Assembly (NCBI RefSeq): GCF_023935105.1
Contig: NZ_CP096040.1
Span: 2,232,001-2,296,000 of the forward strand
Direction of reading: 5' to 3'
DNA: 64,000 nucleotides
From: Caulobacter segnis
GTDB lineage: Bacteria; Pseudomonadota; Alphaproteobacteria; Caulobacterales; Caulobacteraceae
Positions within the stretch are counted from its first letter, which is position 1. Each line of letters opens with the position of its first letter. Position numbers and translations under genes: made by a program. The notes below the pieces were generated by a model, which was not told where the DNA came from, searched no databases, and was given only the letters and a program-made list of their open reading frames with translations. Below, in pieces: positions 1 through 8,719 of this stretch.

Positions 1-1
1 C

Positions 2-643
2 GGCGTCGCCGACTTCCCGGCCCATCCGGGCGACCGCGCCAAGCTGGACGCGGCCGTGCGGGCGTTGACGGCCCAGGCCGACGCCTATGCCGACCAGCCG
101 CTGTTCGTGCTGGATTTGGTCGACGCGACGCGGCATCTGGCCAGCCTGGAGATCGATGACCAACTGCAAATCGCCGTGGCCGCCTATCGCGCTGGCGATG
201 TCGCCGCCGGCGATCGCGCGCGGGCGCGGATCGAGGCGTTGGCGCTGCGGATCGACGCGCTGCTGGGCGTCCAGCCCGAGACCCTGGCGACCTGGATCGA
301 CGACGCCAAGGCGTATGGCGACACCCCGGCCGACGCGGCCGCCTATGTCGCCAACGCCAAGGCCCAGGTCACGGTGTGGGGTGGGGAGGGCAACCTCAAC
401 GACTACGCCTCCAAGGCCTGGCAGGGGCTGTATCGCGACTTCTACCTGCCGCGCTGGTCGCGGTTCCTCGACGCGCTGAAGGCGGCCGGGACGGGGGCGT
501 TCGACGAGGCGGCGGTCACCAAGGACGGCATCGCCTGGGAACGCGCCTGGGTCGCCGCCGACAGCGTCTATCGGCGCGAGCCGCCCGCCGATCCCGTCGC
601 CGGGGTCAGGGGGCTGATCGCGCGCCTGGACCAAGCCCACTAG
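2..643 (+). CDS. Alpha-N-acetylglucosaminidase, C-terminal part (truncated by window start)
   Basis: The reading frame is already open at the first bases and runs to a stop at 641-643, so only the last ~213 residues are present. The piece matches the all-helical C-terminal domain of NAGLU-type (GH89) alpha-N-acetylglucosaminidases. The diagnostic stretch is VTVWGGEGNLNDYASKAWQG followed by LYRDFYLPRW. The family removes terminal alpha-linked GlcNAc from glycans. The GH89 catalytic domain lies upstream of the window, so catalytic residues and a signal peptide cannot be checked. It is followed after 24 bp by an HGSNAT/NagX-like acetyltransferase, which suggests an amino-sugar operon. Family assignment is firm; substrate is inferred. 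Confidence 0.85.
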   Translation, partial: GVADFPAHPGDRAKLDAAVRALTAQADAYADQPLFVLDLVDATRHLASLEIDDQLQIAVAAYRAGDVAAGDRARARIEALALRIDALLGVQPETLATWIDDAKAYGDTPADAAAYVANAKAQVTVWGGEGNLNDYASKAWQGLYRDFYLPRWSRFLDALKAAGTGAFDEAAVTKDGIAWERAWVAADSVYRREPPADPVAGVRGLIARLDQAH

Positions 644-667
644 AAGAACACCAAAGGGGGGGAATGA

Positions 668-1783
668 ATGACCAAACCCGCGCGCTTCCTGTCCCTGGAT
701 GTCTTCCGGGGACTGACGGTCTGCCTGATGATCGTCGTCAATACGATGGGGCCGGGCGCCAAGGCCTACACCCAGTTGGTGCATGCGCCATGGTTCGGGT
801 TCACGGCGGCGGACGCGGTGTTTCCGTCGTTCCTGTTCGCGGTCGGCTGCTCGATGGCCTTCGCCTTCTCGCGGGCGATCCCGTTGGGCGAGTTCGCGGC
901 CAAGGTGCTGCGGCGCGGGGCGCTGATCTTCTTGCTGGGTTTCCTGATGTACTGGTTCCCGTTCGTCCACAAGGTCGACGGGCACTGGGTCGGCAACCCG
1001 CTCTCAGAGACGCGGGTGTTGGGCGTGCTGCAGCGGATCGCGATCTGCTACGTGCTGGCCGCCTTCGCCGTTCGGTGGCTGTCGCCACGCTGGATCGTCG
1101 TGCTGTCGGCCGTGCTGCTGCTGGGCTACTGGGCGATCCTGATGGCCTTCGGCGATCCGGCCGCGCCGCTGTCCAAGCTGGGCAACGCCGGCACCCATCT
1201 GGACCTGTTGCTGATCGGCCAGAACCATCTCTATCGCAAGGATGGCGGCTTCGATCCCGAAGGCCTGCTGGGCGCGCTGCCGGCGACGGTCAACGTCCTG
1301 GCCGGCTACCTGGCAGCGCGCGTCCTGAAAGAGAATGTCGGCGACCGCAAGGCCGTGATCCGGATGGCCCTGGCCGGCGTCGTTCTGATCGCCGCCGCCC
1401 TGGCCTGGAACCCGGCGTTCCCGATCGCCAAGAAGCTGTGGACCGGCAGCTTCGTGCTGCTGACGGTCGGCATTGATCTGATCGTTCTGGCCGGGTTGAC
1501 CGTGCTGCTCGAGGGCAAGTCGCCGAACCCGGCGACGCGCTTCTTCCAGGTGTTCGGCCTCAATCCACTGGTGATCTACCTGTTCTCGGAACTGTTCGTC
1601 GTCGTCCTGAACATGATCGAGGTCGCGCCGGGCATGGGCGTCTATGGCTGGATCGGGATCCATGTCTTCCAGGCCCTGACGCCGGGCGCGCTGGGCTCGC
1701 TGCTGTGCGCGATCGCCTACATGCTGGTCTGTTGGCTGCTGGGCTATGTCATGGACCGTCGCGGCATCGTGGTGAAGCTGTGA
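668..1783 (+). CDS. HGSNAT/NagX-like membrane acyltransferase (DUF5009 type)
   Basis: A 371-residue integral membrane protein with about ten hydrophobic segments. It opens with the family signature RFLSLDVFRGLTVCLMIVVN and continues with FTAADAVFPSFLFAVGCSMA, as in heparan-alpha-glucosaminide N-acetyltransferase relatives and bacterial NagX. Human HGSNAT moves acetyl groups from cytosolic acetyl-CoA to terminal glucosamine across a membrane; bacterial members are usually tied to amino-sugar use. The start at 668 follows a GGGGGGAATGA purine-rich site. It sits directly behind an alpha-N-acetylglucosaminidase, the enzyme that acts after HGSNAT in animals. The stop overlaps the possible GTG start of the next gene. 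The family call is secure; transferase activity is inferred. Confidence 0.85.
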   Translation: MTKPARFLSLDVFRGLTVCLMIVVNTMGPGAKAYTQLVHAPWFGFTAADAVFPSFLFAVGCSMAFAFSRAIPLGEFAAKVLRRGALIFLLGFLMYWFPFVHKVDGHWVGNPLSETRVLGVLQRIAICYVLAAFAVRWLSPRWIVVLSAVLLLGYWAILMAFGDPAAPLSKLGNAGTHLDLLLIGQNHLYRKDGGFDPEGLLGALPATVNVLAGYLAARVLKENVGDRKAVIRMALAGVVLIAAALAWNPAFPIAKKLWTGSFVLLTVGIDLIVLAGLTVLLEGKSPNPATRFFQVFGLNPLVIYLFSELFVVVLNMIEVAPGMGVYGWIGIHVFQALTPGALGSLLCAIAYMLVCWLLGYVMDRRGIVVKL

Positions 1784-1785
1784 GC

Positions 1786-3012
1786 ATGCGCTTGTCCATA
1801 CGGCTCGCCGCTCTCGCGGCCGCCTTGCTGTCGGCGACGTCGGCGCTGGCCGCGCCCTCGGGCGATCGCCTGGAAAAGGTGGTCATCCTCAGCCGCCATG
1901 GCGTGCGCGCGGCGATGTCGACGCCCGAGCGGCTGGGCGAGGCTTCGGCCAGGCCGTGGCCGCGCTTCGATGTTCCGCCGGGGCACCTGACCGTACGGGG
2001 CGGCCGGATGGTCACGCTGATGGGCGACTACTATCGCCAGCTCTACGCGGCCGAAGGCCTGCTGAAGGCCGGTGACTGTGGCGCGGCCTATTACTGGGCC
2101 AACGTCACCCAGCGTACGATCGCCACCGGCGAAGCCTACGCCAAGGGGCTGATCCCGACTTGCGCCAACACCGTCCATACGGTGGGCGAGGGCAAGGACG
2201 ATCCGATGTTCGAGCCGGTCAAGGCCGGCGTCGTCTCGCCCGACAAGGCCTTGGCCAAGGCCGCCGTGGCCGGCCGGGCCGGCGGCGATCTGACCGCCTG
2301 GAGCGCCAGTCACCGCCAGGAAGTCGAGCAACTGGACGCCTTCCTGATGCAGTGCGGCAAGGGGCCGTGCCCACCCGCGCCGGGCAAGCGCCGCGCGCTC
2401 GACGCCAAGCCCGGCTTCGTCGATGGCGAGGATCTGGTCAGCCTCTCGGGGCCCGAGGCGTTCGCGTCAGGCGTCACCGAGAGCCTGCTGATGGCCTGGG
2501 CCGACGGCGGCGACTTCGCGGGTCTGGGCTGGAAGGGCGTCGACGAGGACGCCCTGACCCGGACCTTCTTCCTGCACCAGGCCGAGTTCGACCTGCGCCT
2601 GCGCACGCCCTATGTGGCCCAGGCGCTGGCGGGGAATATCACGGGCCGGATTCTCGACTCCCTGGATGGCGGAAGCGCGCCGATCGGCCCTTCCGACGCC
2701 AAGGTCGTGGTGATCGCCGGTCATGACGGCACCCTGGCCACGGTCGGTGGGCTGCTGCGGCTGGAATGGACGCTGCCGGGCTATCAGCCCAACCAGATCC
2801 AGCCGGGCGCGGCCCTGGTGTTCGAGCGCTGGCTGCGAGCCGATGGCGTCCGGGTGATCCGGACGCGGTTCACCGGCCAGAGCCTTTCACAACTGCGCGC
2901 CGCCACGCCCCTGACCCTGGCCGCGCCGCCCTGGCTACCCCGGTGTTCATCCCTGGCTGCAGCACCGCCACGCCCGCCTTCGACTGTCCGGTCGCGCGCC
3001 TGCGCGAGGTGA
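1786..3012 (+). CDS. Secreted histidine acid phosphatase / phytase (AppA-like), frameshifted near the end
   Basis: A 408-residue frame starting with a signal peptide (hydrophobic core then SALAAPSG). The catalytic RHGVR motif is at residues 37-41 and the HD proton-donor motif (AGHDGTLA) is near residue 313, so the catalytic domain is complete. The family hydrolyses phosphate monoesters, including phytate, in the periplasm. Around 2925-2931 the family-like sequence leaves this frame. The tail TPVFIPGCSTATPAFDCPVA, with the expected terminal cysteine pair, continues in the next frame to a stop at 3024-3026. One missing G (CCGCCC instead of CCGGCC at about 2928) explains this. It is either a real mutation or a sequencing error. 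A GTG at 1780 is an alternative start. Confidence 0.8.
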   Translation: MRLSIRLAALAAALLSATSALAAPSGDRLEKVVILSRHGVRAAMSTPERLGEASARPWPRFDVPPGHLTVRGGRMVTLMGDYYRQLYAAEGLLKAGDCGAAYYWANVTQRTIATGEAYAKGLIPTCANTVHTVGEGKDDPMFEPVKAGVVSPDKALAKAAVAGRAGGDLTAWSASHRQEVEQLDAFLMQCGKGPCPPAPGKRRALDAKPGFVDGEDLVSLSGPEAFASGVTESLLMAWADGGDFAGLGWKGVDEDALTRTFFLHQAEFDLRLRTPYVAQALAGNITGRILDSLDGGSAPIGPSDAKVVVIAGHDGTLATVGGLLRLEWTLPGYQPNQIQPGAALVFERWLRADGVRVIRTRFTGQSLSQLRAATPLTLAAPPWLPRCSSLAAAPPRPPSTVRSRACAR

Positions 3013-3072
3013 CCGCCGGGCGCTGAGCCGCCCTGGCGAGGCCTTGACCCCGCGGGCGGCGCGGCCTACGCC

Positions 3073-3240
3073 CTAGGTTCGAAGGCATGGGGGCCGCGAG
3101 GCCTCCGGGAATGCGGTGTGAAACCGCGGCTGCCCCCGCAACTGTGATCGTCCGTCGATCCTCACGGCTCAACGCCACTGGGACCTCGCGTCCTGGGAAG
3201 GCGCCGCGAGGGGAGGGCGTAAGCCAGGAGACCGGCCTTC
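3073..3240 (+). ncRNA. Cobalamin riboswitch upstream of cobW
   Basis: The stretch contains the conserved B12-box elements in order: GGGAATGCGGTGTGAAACCG, then CGGCTGCCCCCGCAACTGTGA, the CCACTGGGA and TGGGAAGGC arms, and the closing GTAAGCCAGGAGACCGGCCT. It lies 120 bp before cobW. A short inverted repeat just after it (CCGGCCT 3232-3238 / AGGCCGG 3254-3260) could be part of the expression platform. When adenosylcobalamin binds, such switches usually lower expression of the downstream B12/cobalt genes. The match is to the Rfam cobalamin family by eye, not by covariance model. Confidence 0.93.
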
Positions 3241-3360
3241 GTGACCATGAAGCAGGCCGGGCGGGGTGCACCGGTGCGGTAGAGCACGACCCGCGCGGCC
3301 AGACGCAACGGGTCCGCGCGCCGTCACGTCCCCCGTCCGCCCCAGGCGGAGGCGAGGACG

Positions 3361-4395
3361 ATGGCGAGAATTCCCACCACGGTGGTGACCGGCTTCCTGG
3401 GAGCGGGCAAGACCACCCTGATCCGGCATCTGCTGGAGAACGCCGGCGGCCGGCGTCTGGCCGTCGTGGTCAACGAGTTCGGCGACGTCGGCATCGACGG
3501 CGAGATCCTGCGCGGCTGCGGCGTCGAGGGCTGCGCGGACGACGACATTCTGGAACTGGCCAACGGCTGCATCTGCTGCACCGTCGCCGACGACTTCCTG
3601 CCGACGCTGCGAAAGCTGATCGACCGGCCCAATCCGCCCGAGCATATCCTGATCGAGACCTCGGGCCTGGCCCTGCCCAAGCCGCTGGTCAAGGCCTTCA
3701 CCTGGCCGGAGGTGCGCACCCGCGCGACCGTCGATGGCGTGATCGCCATGATCGACGCCGACGCCGTGGCGGCCGGTCGCTTCGCCCATGACGAGGCCGC
3801 CTTGGCCAAGGCGCGCGAGGCCGATCCGACCCTTGATCACGACACCCCGCTGGAGGAGCTGTTCGAAGAACAGCTGGGCTGCGCCGATCTTGTCATCCTC
3901 AACAAGACCGACCTGATCGACGCTCAGACCCTGGCCCGGGTCGAGGCTTCGCTGGCCGAGCACCTGCGCCCGGGCGTCAAGGTGGTCCACGCCCGCCAGG
4001 GAGCGCTGGACCCGGCCGTGCTGCTGGGCCTGGGTGTCGCGGCCGAGGACGATCTCGACAGCCGCAAGTCGCACCATGAAGGCGAGGACGATCATGATCA
4101 CGACGACTTCGACAGCTTCGTGGTGCGCGGCGGCGTCGTGGGTGACGTCGATGTCCTGACCGCGCGCCTGAAGGGGGCGCTGGAAGCCCACGACATCCTG
4201 CGCCTCAAGGGCGTGGTGGCGGTCCAGGGCAAGCCGGCCCGCCTGATCGTCCAGGCTGTCGGACCGCGCATCCAGACCTATTTCGACCGGCCTTGGCGCG
4301 AGGGCGAGGCTCGCGCCTCGTCGCTGGTGGTGATCGGCGAGAAGGGGCTGAACGCGGAGGCCATCGCTCCGCTGATCGCGGCCATGATCGCCTGA
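3361..4395 (+). CDS. cobW: CobW-type metal chaperone GTPase
   Basis: A 344-residue G3E-family GTPase. Walker A GFLGAGKTT lies at residues 11-19, the metal-binding CxCC motif (GCICCT) at 70-73 and the guanine-specificity NKTD at 181-184. A histidine/aspartate-rich linker (SHHEGEDDHDHDDFD, about 238-251) fits metal handling. A C-terminal CobW_C domain follows. CobW is known to deliver cobalt to the late-insertion cobaltochelatase. It is the first gene after a cobalamin riboswitch, and its stop overlaps the cobN start (TGATG), so translation is coupled. A GAGG sequence about 8 bp upstream supports the ATG at 3361. Confidence 0.95.
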   Translation: MARIPTTVVTGFLGAGKTTLIRHLLENAGGRRLAVVVNEFGDVGIDGEILRGCGVEGCADDDILELANGCICCTVADDFLPTLRKLIDRPNPPEHILIETSGLALPKPLVKAFTWPEVRTRATVDGVIAMIDADAVAAGRFAHDEAALAKAREADPTLDHDTPLEELFEEQLGCADLVILNKTDLIDAQTLARVEASLAEHLRPGVKVVHARQGALDPAVLLGLGVAAEDDLDSRKSHHEGEDDHDHDDFDSFVVRGGVVGDVDVLTARLKGALEAHDILRLKGVVAVQGKPARLIVQAVGPRIQTYFDRPWREGEARASSLVVIGEKGLNAEAIAPLIAAMIA

Positions 4396-7300
4396 TGCAT
4401 CTGCTCGCTGTCCAGCCGGGCCAGGTTCTCGACGGCGAGGAGGCGGTCGACCTGGGGCAGAGCCCCGGCGATATCGTCGTCCTGTCGGCCGCCGACAGCG
4501 ACCTGGCGTGCCTGTCCCAGGCGCTGGCCGGACTGCCCGACGATTTCCCGACCGTCCGTCTGGCCAATCTGCTGCGGCTCAAGCATCCGCTGTCGGTGGA
4601 CCTGCATGTCGAGCAGGTGATCGACAAGGCCCGGATCGTCGTCGCGCGGCTGGTCGGCGGACGGGCCTACTGGCCCTACGGCCTGGACGAGATCGCCGCG
4701 TCGTGCCGGCGGCGTGGGGCGCTGTTCGTGGCGCTGCTGGACGAGGAGGTCGACCGCGAGGGGCGGGACGTGTCCATCGCTCCGCACGAGGTCTGCGACC
4801 GGATCTTCGCCTATCTGCGCCAGGGCGGGATCGGCAACGCCCGCAACCTGCTCCTCTACGCGGCCGACCTGATCGGCCAGGCGCGAGGGGCTTGGAGCGA
4901 ACCCGCGCCGCTGTTGGACGCCGGTTTCTACTGGCCGGGCCAGCGGGTCACGGACCTGGCCGGCCTGCGCGCCGCGTGGTCGCCCGATCGGCCCAAGGCG
5001 GCGCTGGTCTTCTACCGGGCCCTGATGGCGGCCGGGACGACCCAGGCGATCGACGCCCACGTCACGGCTCTGGTCGCTCGGGGGTTCGACGTCGCGCCGA
5101 TCTTCGTTCAGAGCCTCAAGACCCCGTTCGCTGCCGATCTGGTCGCCGAGACCTTCGCCCGGATCGCGCCGGATGTCGTGCTAAACGCCACGGCCTTCGC
5201 GGTGTCCAGTCCGGGCGACGACCGCCGAGCCAGCCCGCTGGAAATCGGCGACGCGCCGGTGCTGCAGCTGGTGTTCGCAGGGCTGGACCGCGCCGCCTGG
5301 GAAGCCAGCGCGCGGGGGCTGGGCGCGCGAGACCTGGCGATGAACGTCGCCTTGCCCGAGCTGGATGGGCGGGTGCTGGCCGGCGCCACGGCCTTCAAGG
5401 CGGCCCTGCGCCACGATCCGCGCACGCAGTGCGATGTCGTCAGCCACGCGCCGGCCGAGGATCGCATCGCCTTCGCGGCCGACCTCGCGCGGGCGTGGGC
5501 GGACCTGCGGCGCGCGCCGACGGAGCAGCGCCGCGTCGCCCTGGTGCTGGCCAACTATCCCAATCGCGACTCCCGCCTGGGCAATGGGGTGGGCCTGGAT
5601 ACGCCGGCCAGCGTCGCGGCCATTCTGGCGGCGCTGAAGGGGCGCGGCTACGCCGTCGAGGGCGCTCCGGAAAGCGCCGACGCGTTGATGGTTCGCCTGC
5701 GGGCGGGCGTGACCAACGCGGGCATGGCCGCGCGCGCCGCCGGGCCGGTGCTGAGCCTCGACGCCTATACGGCCTTCTTCGCGACCCTGCCGGCGGCGAC
5801 GCGCGCGGCGGTGACCGAGCGATGGGGCCAGCCCTGGGGCGATCCGTGGTTCGACGCCCTGGCCGACGGCTTCCGTCTGCCGGTCCACGTGTTCGGCAAC
5901 ATCGTCGTCGGCGTGCAGCCGGCGCGCGGCTACAACATCGATCCGAAGGCGACCTATCACGACCCCGACCTGGTCCCGCCGCATAACTACCTGGCCTTCT
6001 ATGCCTGGCTGAGGACCGCGTTCGGCGTCCACGCGGTCGTCCATGTCGGCAAGCACGGCAATCTGGAGTGGCTGCCGGGCAAGGCCCTGGCCCTGTCGGA
6101 CGCTTGCTTCCCGCAGGCCATCGCCGGTCCCGTGCCGCAGCTCTATCCGTTCATCGTCAACGATCCGGGCGAGGGTACCCAGGCCAAGCGGCGGATCGGC
6201 GCGGTGATCATCGACCATCTGACCCCGCCTCTGACCCGCGCCGAGAGCTACGGACCTTTGAAGGCGCTGGAGGGTCTGGTCGACGAATATTACGAGGCCG
6301 CCGGCCTGGACCCGCGCCGGCTGAAGCCGCTACGCGACGAGATCCTGGCCCTGGCCGCCAGCCAGGGACTGGACATCGACTGCGGCATGGACCTGGCCGA
6401 CGAGGATCAGGCCCTGTCGGCGCTGGACAACTATCTGTGCGACCTCAAGGAGATGCAGATCCGCGATGGCCTGCACGTCTTCGGAGCTTCGCCCGAGGGC
6501 CGGCTGCGCGACGACCTGATCGTGGCCCTGGCTCGAACGCCGCGCAGCCTGGGCAAAGGACGCGAGGCTTCGCTGTTGCGCGCCCTGGCCGACGATCTGG
6601 CGTTGGGCTTCGACCCGCTGGACGCCCGAATGGGCGAAGTCTGGACGAGCGCGCGGCCGGCGGCGTTGGTCGCGCTCTCGCCCGATCCTTGGCGCACGAT
6701 CGGCGACACGGTCGAGCGCCTGGAACGGCTTGCATCCACGATGGTGGCGGGCGGCGAGATCGATCCGGCCTGGACACGGACAGCGGCCGTTCTTGACGAG
6801 GTGCGCGAGCGGCTGCTGCCGCGTGTCGAGGCGTGCGGGCAGGCCGAGATGGCGGCGCTGCTGGCGGGGCTGGACGGCTGCTTCGTCGCGCCGGGACCGT
6901 CGGGCGCCCCGACGCGGGGACGACCGGATGTCCTGCCGACCGGGCGCAACTTCTATTCGGTCGACACGCGCGCCGTGCCAACGCCCACGGCCTGGCGCCT
7001 GGGCTGGGCCTCGGCCCAGCTGCTGGTCGAGGACCACCTACAGCGGGTCGGCGACTATCCCAAGGCGGTGGCGCTGTCGGCCTGGGGCACGGCCAACATG
7101 CGCACGGGCGGCGACGACGTCGCTCAGGCCCTGGCGCTGATGGGCTGCCGGCCGACCTGGGAGGCGTCCACCGGCCGGGTGACGGGTTTTGAGATCCTGC
7201 CGCTGGCCACGCTGGGGCGGCCCAGGGTCGACGTCACGCTGCGGATCTCCGGCTTCTTCCGCGACGCCTTCGGGCCGCAGATCGACCTGCTGGACAGCGC

Positions 7301-8102
7301 CGCCCGCGCCGTCATGGCCCTGGATGAGTCAGCCGAGGACAATCCCGCCGCCGCCCGCTTCCAGGCGGAGGGCGGCGACGCGGCGGCCGGGGCGCGGGTG
7401 TTCGGCTCCAAGCCTGGGGCTTATGGCGCGGGCCTCCAGGCGCTGATCGACGAGAAGCTCTGGACCGATCGCGCCGACCTGGCCGAGGCCTTCCTGGTCT
7501 GGGGCGGCTGGACCTATGGCGCGGGCGGGGAGGGCGAGGCGGCCCGGCCGCTGCTGGAGCGTCGCCTCTCGGCCGTCGACGCGGTGATCCACAACCAGGA
7601 CAACCGCGAGCACGACCTGCTGGACAGCGACGACTACTACCAGTTCGAGGGCGGGCTGACGGCGACGGTGACCCAGCTGAAGGGCGTCGCGCCGCGTGTC
7701 TATCACAACGACCATTCGCGACCCGAGCGTCCAGTGATCCGTACGCTGGAGGACGAGATCGGCCGCGTCGTTCATGCGCGGCTGGTGAACCCCAAGTGGA
7801 TCGCCGGGGTCATGCGTCACGGCTACAAGGGCGCGTTCGAGATCGCCGCCAGCCTGGACTACCTGTTCGCCTTCGCCGCCACGACCGGGGCGGTGCGCGA
7901 CCACCATTTCGACCTCGCCTACGCCGCCTTGCTGGCCGACAACGACGTCGCCGCCTTCATGCGCGACGCCAATCCCGACGCCCTGCGCGAAGCCGCCGAA
8001 CGCCTGCTGGAGGCGATCGCGCGCGGTCTGTGGCGGCCGAAGTCCAACAGCGCCGCCGAACGCCTTCACCAACTCGCCCAGATCCAGGAGACCGCCCGAT
8101 GA
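4395..8102 (+). CDS. cobN: Cobaltochelatase subunit CobN
   Basis: A 1235-residue protein of the CobN/ChlH family, close to the usual length of about 1250. The family core is present: GVQPARGYNIDPKATYHDPD at about residue 505 and HVGKHGNLEWLPGK at about 550. With CobS and CobT, CobN inserts Co2+ into hydrogenobyrinic acid a,c-diamide using ATP, in the aerobic pathway. The ATG at 4395 overlaps the cobW stop. The 3' end overlaps cobO (ATGA), giving a tightly coupled cobW-cobN-cobO unit under the riboswitch. The open frame extends 102 nt upstream inside cobW, but that part is not family-like. CobS and CobT are not in the window. Confidence 0.96.
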   Translation: MHLLAVQPGQVLDGEEAVDLGQSPGDIVVLSAADSDLACLSQALAGLPDDFPTVRLANLLRLKHPLSVDLHVEQVIDKARIVVARLVGGRAYWPYGLDEIAASCRRRGALFVALLDEEVDREGRDVSIAPHEVCDRIFAYLRQGGIGNARNLLLYAADLIGQARGAWSEPAPLLDAGFYWPGQRVTDLAGLRAAWSPDRPKAALVFYRALMAAGTTQAIDAHVTALVARGFDVAPIFVQSLKTPFAADLVAETFARIAPDVVLNATAFAVSSPGDDRRASPLEIGDAPVLQLVFAGLDRAAWEASARGLGARDLAMNVALPELDGRVLAGATAFKAALRHDPRTQCDVVSHAPAEDRIAFAADLARAWADLRRAPTEQRRVALVLANYPNRDSRLGNGVGLDTPASVAAILAALKGRGYAVEGAPESADALMVRLRAGVTNAGMAARAAGPVLSLDAYTAFFATLPAATRAAVTERWGQPWGDPWFDALADGFRLPVHVFGNIVVGVQPARGYNIDPKATYHDPDLVPPHNYLAFYAWLRTAFGVHAVVHVGKHGNLEWLPGKALALSDACFPQAIAGPVPQLYPFIVNDPGEGTQAKRRIGAVIIDHLTPPLTRAESYGPLKALEGLVDEYYEAAGLDPRRLKPLRDEILALAASQGLDIDCGMDLADEDQALSALDNYLCDLKEMQIRDGLHVFGASPEGRLRDDLIVALARTPRSLGKGREASLLRALADDLALGFDPLDARMGEVWTSARPAALVALSPDPWRTIGDTVERLERLASTMVAGGEIDPAWTRTAAVLDEVRERLLPRVEACGQAEMAALLAGLDGCFVAPGPSGAPTRGRPDVLPTGRNFYSVDTRAVPTPTAWRLGWASAQLLVEDHLQRVGDYPKAVALSAWGTANMRTGGDDVAQALALMGCRPTWEASTGRVTGFEILPLATLGRPRVDVTLRISGFFRDAFGPQIDLLDSAARAVMALDESAEDNPAAARFQAEGGDAAAGARVFGSKPGAYGAGLQALIDEKLWTDRADLAEAFLVWGGWTYGAGGEGEAARPLLERRLSAVDAVIHNQDNREHDLLDSDDYYQFEGGLTATVTQLKGVAPRVYHNDHSRPERPVIRTLEDEIGRVVHARLVNPKWIAGVMRHGYKGAFEIAASLDYLFAFAATTGAVRDHHFDLAYAALLADNDVAAFMRDANPDALREAAERLLEAIARGLWRPKSNSAAERLHQLAQIQETAR

Positions 8103-8719
8103 CCGACGCCACGGCCGACGCCGACCTCAACGCCAAGCACAACGCCAAGATGGCCAAGATCCAGACGGCGCGGGCCAAGATGATGGCCGAGCGTCAGATC
8201 GAGAAGGGCCTGCTGATCGTCAACACCGGCACGGGCAAGGGCAAGACCACGGCCGCCCTGGGCATGGTCTGCCGCGCCATCGGCCACGGCCAGAAGGTCG
8301 CCGTCATCCAGTTCGTGAAGGGCGCGCTGAAGACTGGCGAGAAGGTGGTGTTCGACGCCTTTCCCGACCAGGTCGAGTTCAAGCCGATGGGCGAGGGCTT
8401 CACCTGGGACACCCAGGACCGCGCCCGTGACATCGCCGTGGCCCGCGAAGCCTGGGATGCGGTCAAGGCCCGCATCGCCGATCCTGAGATCGACATGGTG
8501 GTGGCCGACGAACTGAACATCGTGCTGCGCTACGAATACCTGCCCGTCGACGAGGTGGTCGCGGCGATCGTGGGCAGGCCCGAGGGCAAGCACGTGATCG
8601 TCACCGGGCGCAATGCGCCCCAGGCGCTGATCGACGCGGCCGACCTGGTCACCGACATGACCCTGGTCAAGCATCCGTTCCGGAGCGGGGTGAAGGCCCA
8701 GGCGGGGATCGAGTTTTGA
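8099..8719 (+). CDS. cobO: Cob(I)yrinic acid a,c-diamide adenosyltransferase
   Basis: A 206-residue CobA/CobO/BtuR-family ATP:corrinoid adenosyltransferase. The nucleotide-binding loop NTGTGKGKTTAALG lies at about residues 42-55, and the family segments AVIQFVKGALKTGE and VVADELNIVLRYEYL follow. The C-terminal HPFRSGVKAQAGIEF ending is typical of CobO. It transfers the 5'-deoxyadenosyl group of ATP to reduced corrinoid, the step after cobalt insertion by CobN. The ATGA overlap with cobN decides the start. The gene overlaps the following periplasmic-binding-protein gene by four bases. Confidence 0.96.
   Translation: MTDATADADLNAKHNAKMAKIQTARAKMMAERQIEKGLLIVNTGTGKGKTTAALGMVCRAIGHGQKVAVIQFVKGALKTGEKVVFDAFPDQVEFKPMGEGFTWDTQDRARDIAVAREAWDAVKARIADPEIDMVVADELNIVLRYEYLPVDEVVAAIVGRPEGKHVIVTGRNAPQALIDAADLVTDMTLVKHPFRSGVKAQAGIEF

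Noticed and set aside
2900..3030. Programmed -1 ribosomal frameshift in the phosphatase
   Set aside because: No slippery heptamer or following pseudoknot is evident at 2925-2931; a single lost base explains the change more simply.
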